Source of the DNA: Acetobacteraceae bacterium
GTDB taxonomy: Bacteria > Pseudomonadota > Alphaproteobacteria > Acetobacterales > Acetobacteraceae
Length of the DNA stretch: 14,866 nucleotides
NCBI GenBank assembly: GCA_003164305.1
Contig: PLSZ01000378.1
Location: 1 to 14,866, forward strand
Direction: 5' to 3'
Each line of letters starts with the position of its first letter. Position 1 is the stretch's first letter. The translations under genes and the position numbers were made by a program. This document shows positions 12,865 through 14,866 of the stretch, piece after piece. A model generated the notes under the pieces. That model searched no databases. It was not told where the DNA came from and saw nothing but the letters and a program-made list of their open reading frames with translations.

Positions 12865-13379
12865 GGCTGACCGGCTTCGTTTACCGGGCGCACAATCCAC
12901 TCTGGGCTTTCGCACCGGTTTCCGGACAAGGAGCCGCCATCGCCGGCGGCCGCTTCAACCCCGTGGGCGTGCCGGCGCTCTACACCGCCCTGAGGTTTGA
13001 GACCGCGTGGCTGGAGGCGCAGCAGGCGTTTCCGTTCAAGGCACAACCCATGACATTGTGCGCCTATGAGGTGGACTGCGAAGACGTCCTCGACCTGACT
13101 GATACGGCCGTCATGGCGGCGAATGGGATCACCGCGGCGGACCTCGCGTGCCCCTGGAAGGCTCTATCGACCCGCGGGATCAAACCGCCCTCCTGGGCTC
13201 TCGCCGAGCGCCTGGCGGCGGACGGAACGGCGGGCGTCGTCGTGCCCAGCTTCGCCAAGGGAGCGGTGGCCGCGGACATCAACGTCGTGTTCTGGAATTG
13301 GGCGCCGGTCCCGCCGCATCAGGTCCGGGTGATCGACGACGATCAAAGACTGCCGAGGGACGGGCGTTCCTGGCAGTAA
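12861..13379 (+). CDS. RES-domain NAD-consuming toxin
   Basis: RES toxins (MbcT, ParT and Res types) degrade or transfer NAD+ or ADP-ribose and arrest growth. The 172-residue product has the expected conserved residues: R9 in VYRAHNP, R31 in GGRFNPVGVPALY, Y41, E47 in ETAWLEAQ, and S130 with N141 in VVPSFAKGAVAADINVVFWNW. It starts at GTG 12861, overlapping the antitoxin stop, which is typical of these pairs; the longer frame upstream is antitoxin sequence in another phase. No lesion is visible, so the toxin should be active and requires its antitoxin. Confidence 0.92.
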   Translation: MRLTGFVYRAHNPLWAFAPVSGQGAAIAGGRFNPVGVPALYTALRFETAWLEAQQAFPFKAQPMTLCAYEVDCEDVLDLTDTAVMAANGITAADLACPWKALSTRGIKPPSWALAERLAADGTAGVVVPSFAKGAVAADINVVFWNWAPVPPHQVRVIDDDQRLPRDGRSWQ

Positions 13380-13617
13380 AGTCGAGTGTTTAGGCGCGGA
13401 TTGCTGGGCCGGAACGCTGCCCTGCCGGAAATCTGTCGAGCGAAATCAATACGAAAAATGGAAACAACACCGTCGGGGCACTCCCTTCCCAAATTCGCGC
13501 CTGGTCACATTTCACCCACGCACGGTCCCGGAGGGCGCGAGCGAGCCGAAACCCCCTACCCAAGGAAAGCGCAACGGCATAAGTTGGTTCAAACCGCGTT
13601 ACAAGTGGAGAGGTGGG

Positions 13618-14844
13618 ATGGCGCTGTTAACGACACCGGAATTACTTCGAATGTTCACCAGTCACGTTGCGGCGTCCACTAAGGTAGACGTGGCCGTCGC
13701 TTGGTTGGGGCCGTCGAGGGCACTAGATATGCTTGCCAGCAAGACAGCGGACGGAACACTACAAACTCGCGTCGCGGTCAGCCTTTATGGGAATGCCACC
13801 AGCCCCATCGCGCTGCGATCACTGCAAGGTGCGAAGGCTCAGCTGAGGGTTGGCGATCATCCAACAGGCGTCTTTCATCCCAAGTTCTATCTCTTTCGAG
13901 GACCGCATCGAAATGTCTGTTGGATTGGAAGCGCAAATCTTACCCTGGGCGGATTCTCTGACAATTTCGAATTAATTCATGAATTCATTGACGATGGGGT
14001 CGGTTTGCGGTGGTTCGAGAGCGTGTGGGCGAGACTCCCATCCGATTCAAAAGAATCAATCGATATTTACGAAAAAAACTGGGTACGTCCGCCGCCGAAG
14101 GCACGCGTGAGTGACGAGGCAACTCAGCTTTGGCAAGGTGATCGTCCTGAACTTCTTACAGGCGCTGCAAACTGGAACCAATACGTCGATGCACTCCGTA
14201 AATGCGATGCATATTGGCGGGCCGAAAGCGAAGAGAATTTTCCTACTAATTTTTCCGTCCTCGGCGACGAATGGAGCTGGGCTGACACTATTGCTCACGG
14301 GGGTAATTTAGCGAGGCGCAGCAGCTGGGATAATCTATCACTGGAAGAAAAAAGGATCCTTCTGGGAATTGAGACCAAAGATGCACCCGGCGCGTGGGGG
14401 CTCTTGGGCAACATGAATGGAGCGGCAAGAGCCCGTGGCTTATTCTATTCAGATCGTTCGATTCGTAAGCAAATTAGGGCAACACTGCAGCCGGTGATTG
14501 ATGCCAACAATCAGGACGAGTTTCGTCGTGCAGCGTCACAGACGATAAGTAGCATAACGCAGCTACAGGGTTTCGGACCCGCTATAGCTACACGCCTAAT
14601 CGCTCTCGCTCGCCCCGATATGGGTATGTCCGTAAACGGCGGCTCGGCGCCTATGCTGTCTTAGTTAACAGGGCTCCCCGAAGCAGCAAGGATTCTTGCT
14701 AATGCAGATAATTATCCACGGCTTTTACAATGGATCTACGCGCAACCGTGGTATAACGTTGTTGAGCCGGAAGGGGCCTTTGAGCAAATCATTTGGTCCA
14801 TGAGAGCAGCGCTGATCGATAGTTTTGTCTATAAGCCCGTGTAA
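13618..14844 (+). pseudogene. PLD-like nuclease plus HhH protein, interrupted by an in-frame TAG
   Basis: From ATG 13618 (GGAG seven bases upstream) the frame encodes 348 residues to a TAG at 14662-14664. The same frame then stays open for 59 more clearly protein-like residues (LTGLPEAARILANADNYPRL, WIYAQPWYNVVEPEGAFEQI) to a TAA at 14842. The intact gene would encode about 408 residues. The N-terminal third is a phospholipase-D-like nuclease domain with one HxK motif, H87-P-K89, followed by GSANLTLGG at 104-112, so it would act as a dimer. Residues about 317-340 (LQGFGPAIATRLIALARPD) look like a helix-hairpin-helix DNA-binding element that continues across the stop. GC content is visibly lower than in the core genes. 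The truncated product keeps the nuclease motif and may still be active. The biological role is not established, but it sits beside two toxin-antitoxin pairs. Confidence 0.72.
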
Positions 14845-14866
14845 TCAAGGTCCTAATTGTGAAATG

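Noticed and set aside
13580..13605. GGTTCAAACC, resembling a tRNA T-arm
   Set aside because: No matching acceptor, D or anticodon arms and no CCA end nearby; it is not a tRNA.
13386..13682. Plus-strand frame of 98 codons between the RES toxin and the PLD gene
   Set aside because: No ribosome binding site, mixed composition, and it overlaps the PLD start. I see no gene in 13380-13617.

Overview
The window looks like chromosomal DNA of a GC-rich alphaproteobacterium. The markers are TrcR (DUF1013), a DUF1192 protein, two small YdcH/DUF465 proteins, a purE-purK pair and a small heat-shock gene behind a probable ROSE RNA thermometer. The style fits Rhodospirillales/Acetobacterales, but no rRNA or other taxonomic marker is present, so that placement is inference. 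No tRNA, rRNA, CRISPR array or intact transposase was seen.

Left accessory block (about 1-2700), partly lower in GC. It holds a secreted or membrane-anchored coiled-coil protein, an XRE-type antitoxin broken by a TAG codon, a restriction-endonuclease-like/HEPN gene broken by one in-frame TAA, and a RusA-like nuclease gene directly upstream of it in the same transcription unit. The block sits just 3' of purK and looks like a decaying defence or toxin-antitoxin cassette.

Core block (about 2700-6030): purK, purE and a DUF465 gene on the minus strand, a second DUF465 gene divergent from them, then trcR. A 400-base gap follows, holding a palindromic repeat element and several strong hairpins.

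Redox operon (about 6030-9240, all minus strand): a GntR/FCD regulator, a CADD-like haem-oxygenase-fold di-iron oxidase, a [2Fe-2S] ferredoxin, an unrecognised 98-residue protein, a second [2Fe-2S] ferredoxin and a GlcG/HbpS-like protein. The last four are nearly contiguous. GTATAC-cored palindromes lie at the oxidase promoter and upstream of the regulator, so the regulator probably controls both. This is the most interesting intact system here: a candidate oxygenase with its own electron-transfer chain and unknown substrate.

Next block (about 9400-11420): a DUF1192 gene, an hsp20 gene with a sigma-32-like promoter and ROSE-type leader, and a ketopantoate-reductase-family gene.

Right accessory block (about 11500-14866): an intact PrlF-YhaV toxin-antitoxin pair (minus), an intact Xre/ParS-RES toxin-antitoxin pair (plus), and a lower-GC phospholipase-D-like/helix-hairpin-helix gene interrupted by an in-frame TAG. 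Three accessory genes carry a single in-frame nonsense codon within an otherwise open frame, while every recognisable housekeeping gene is intact. That points to recent decay of defence-type genes.
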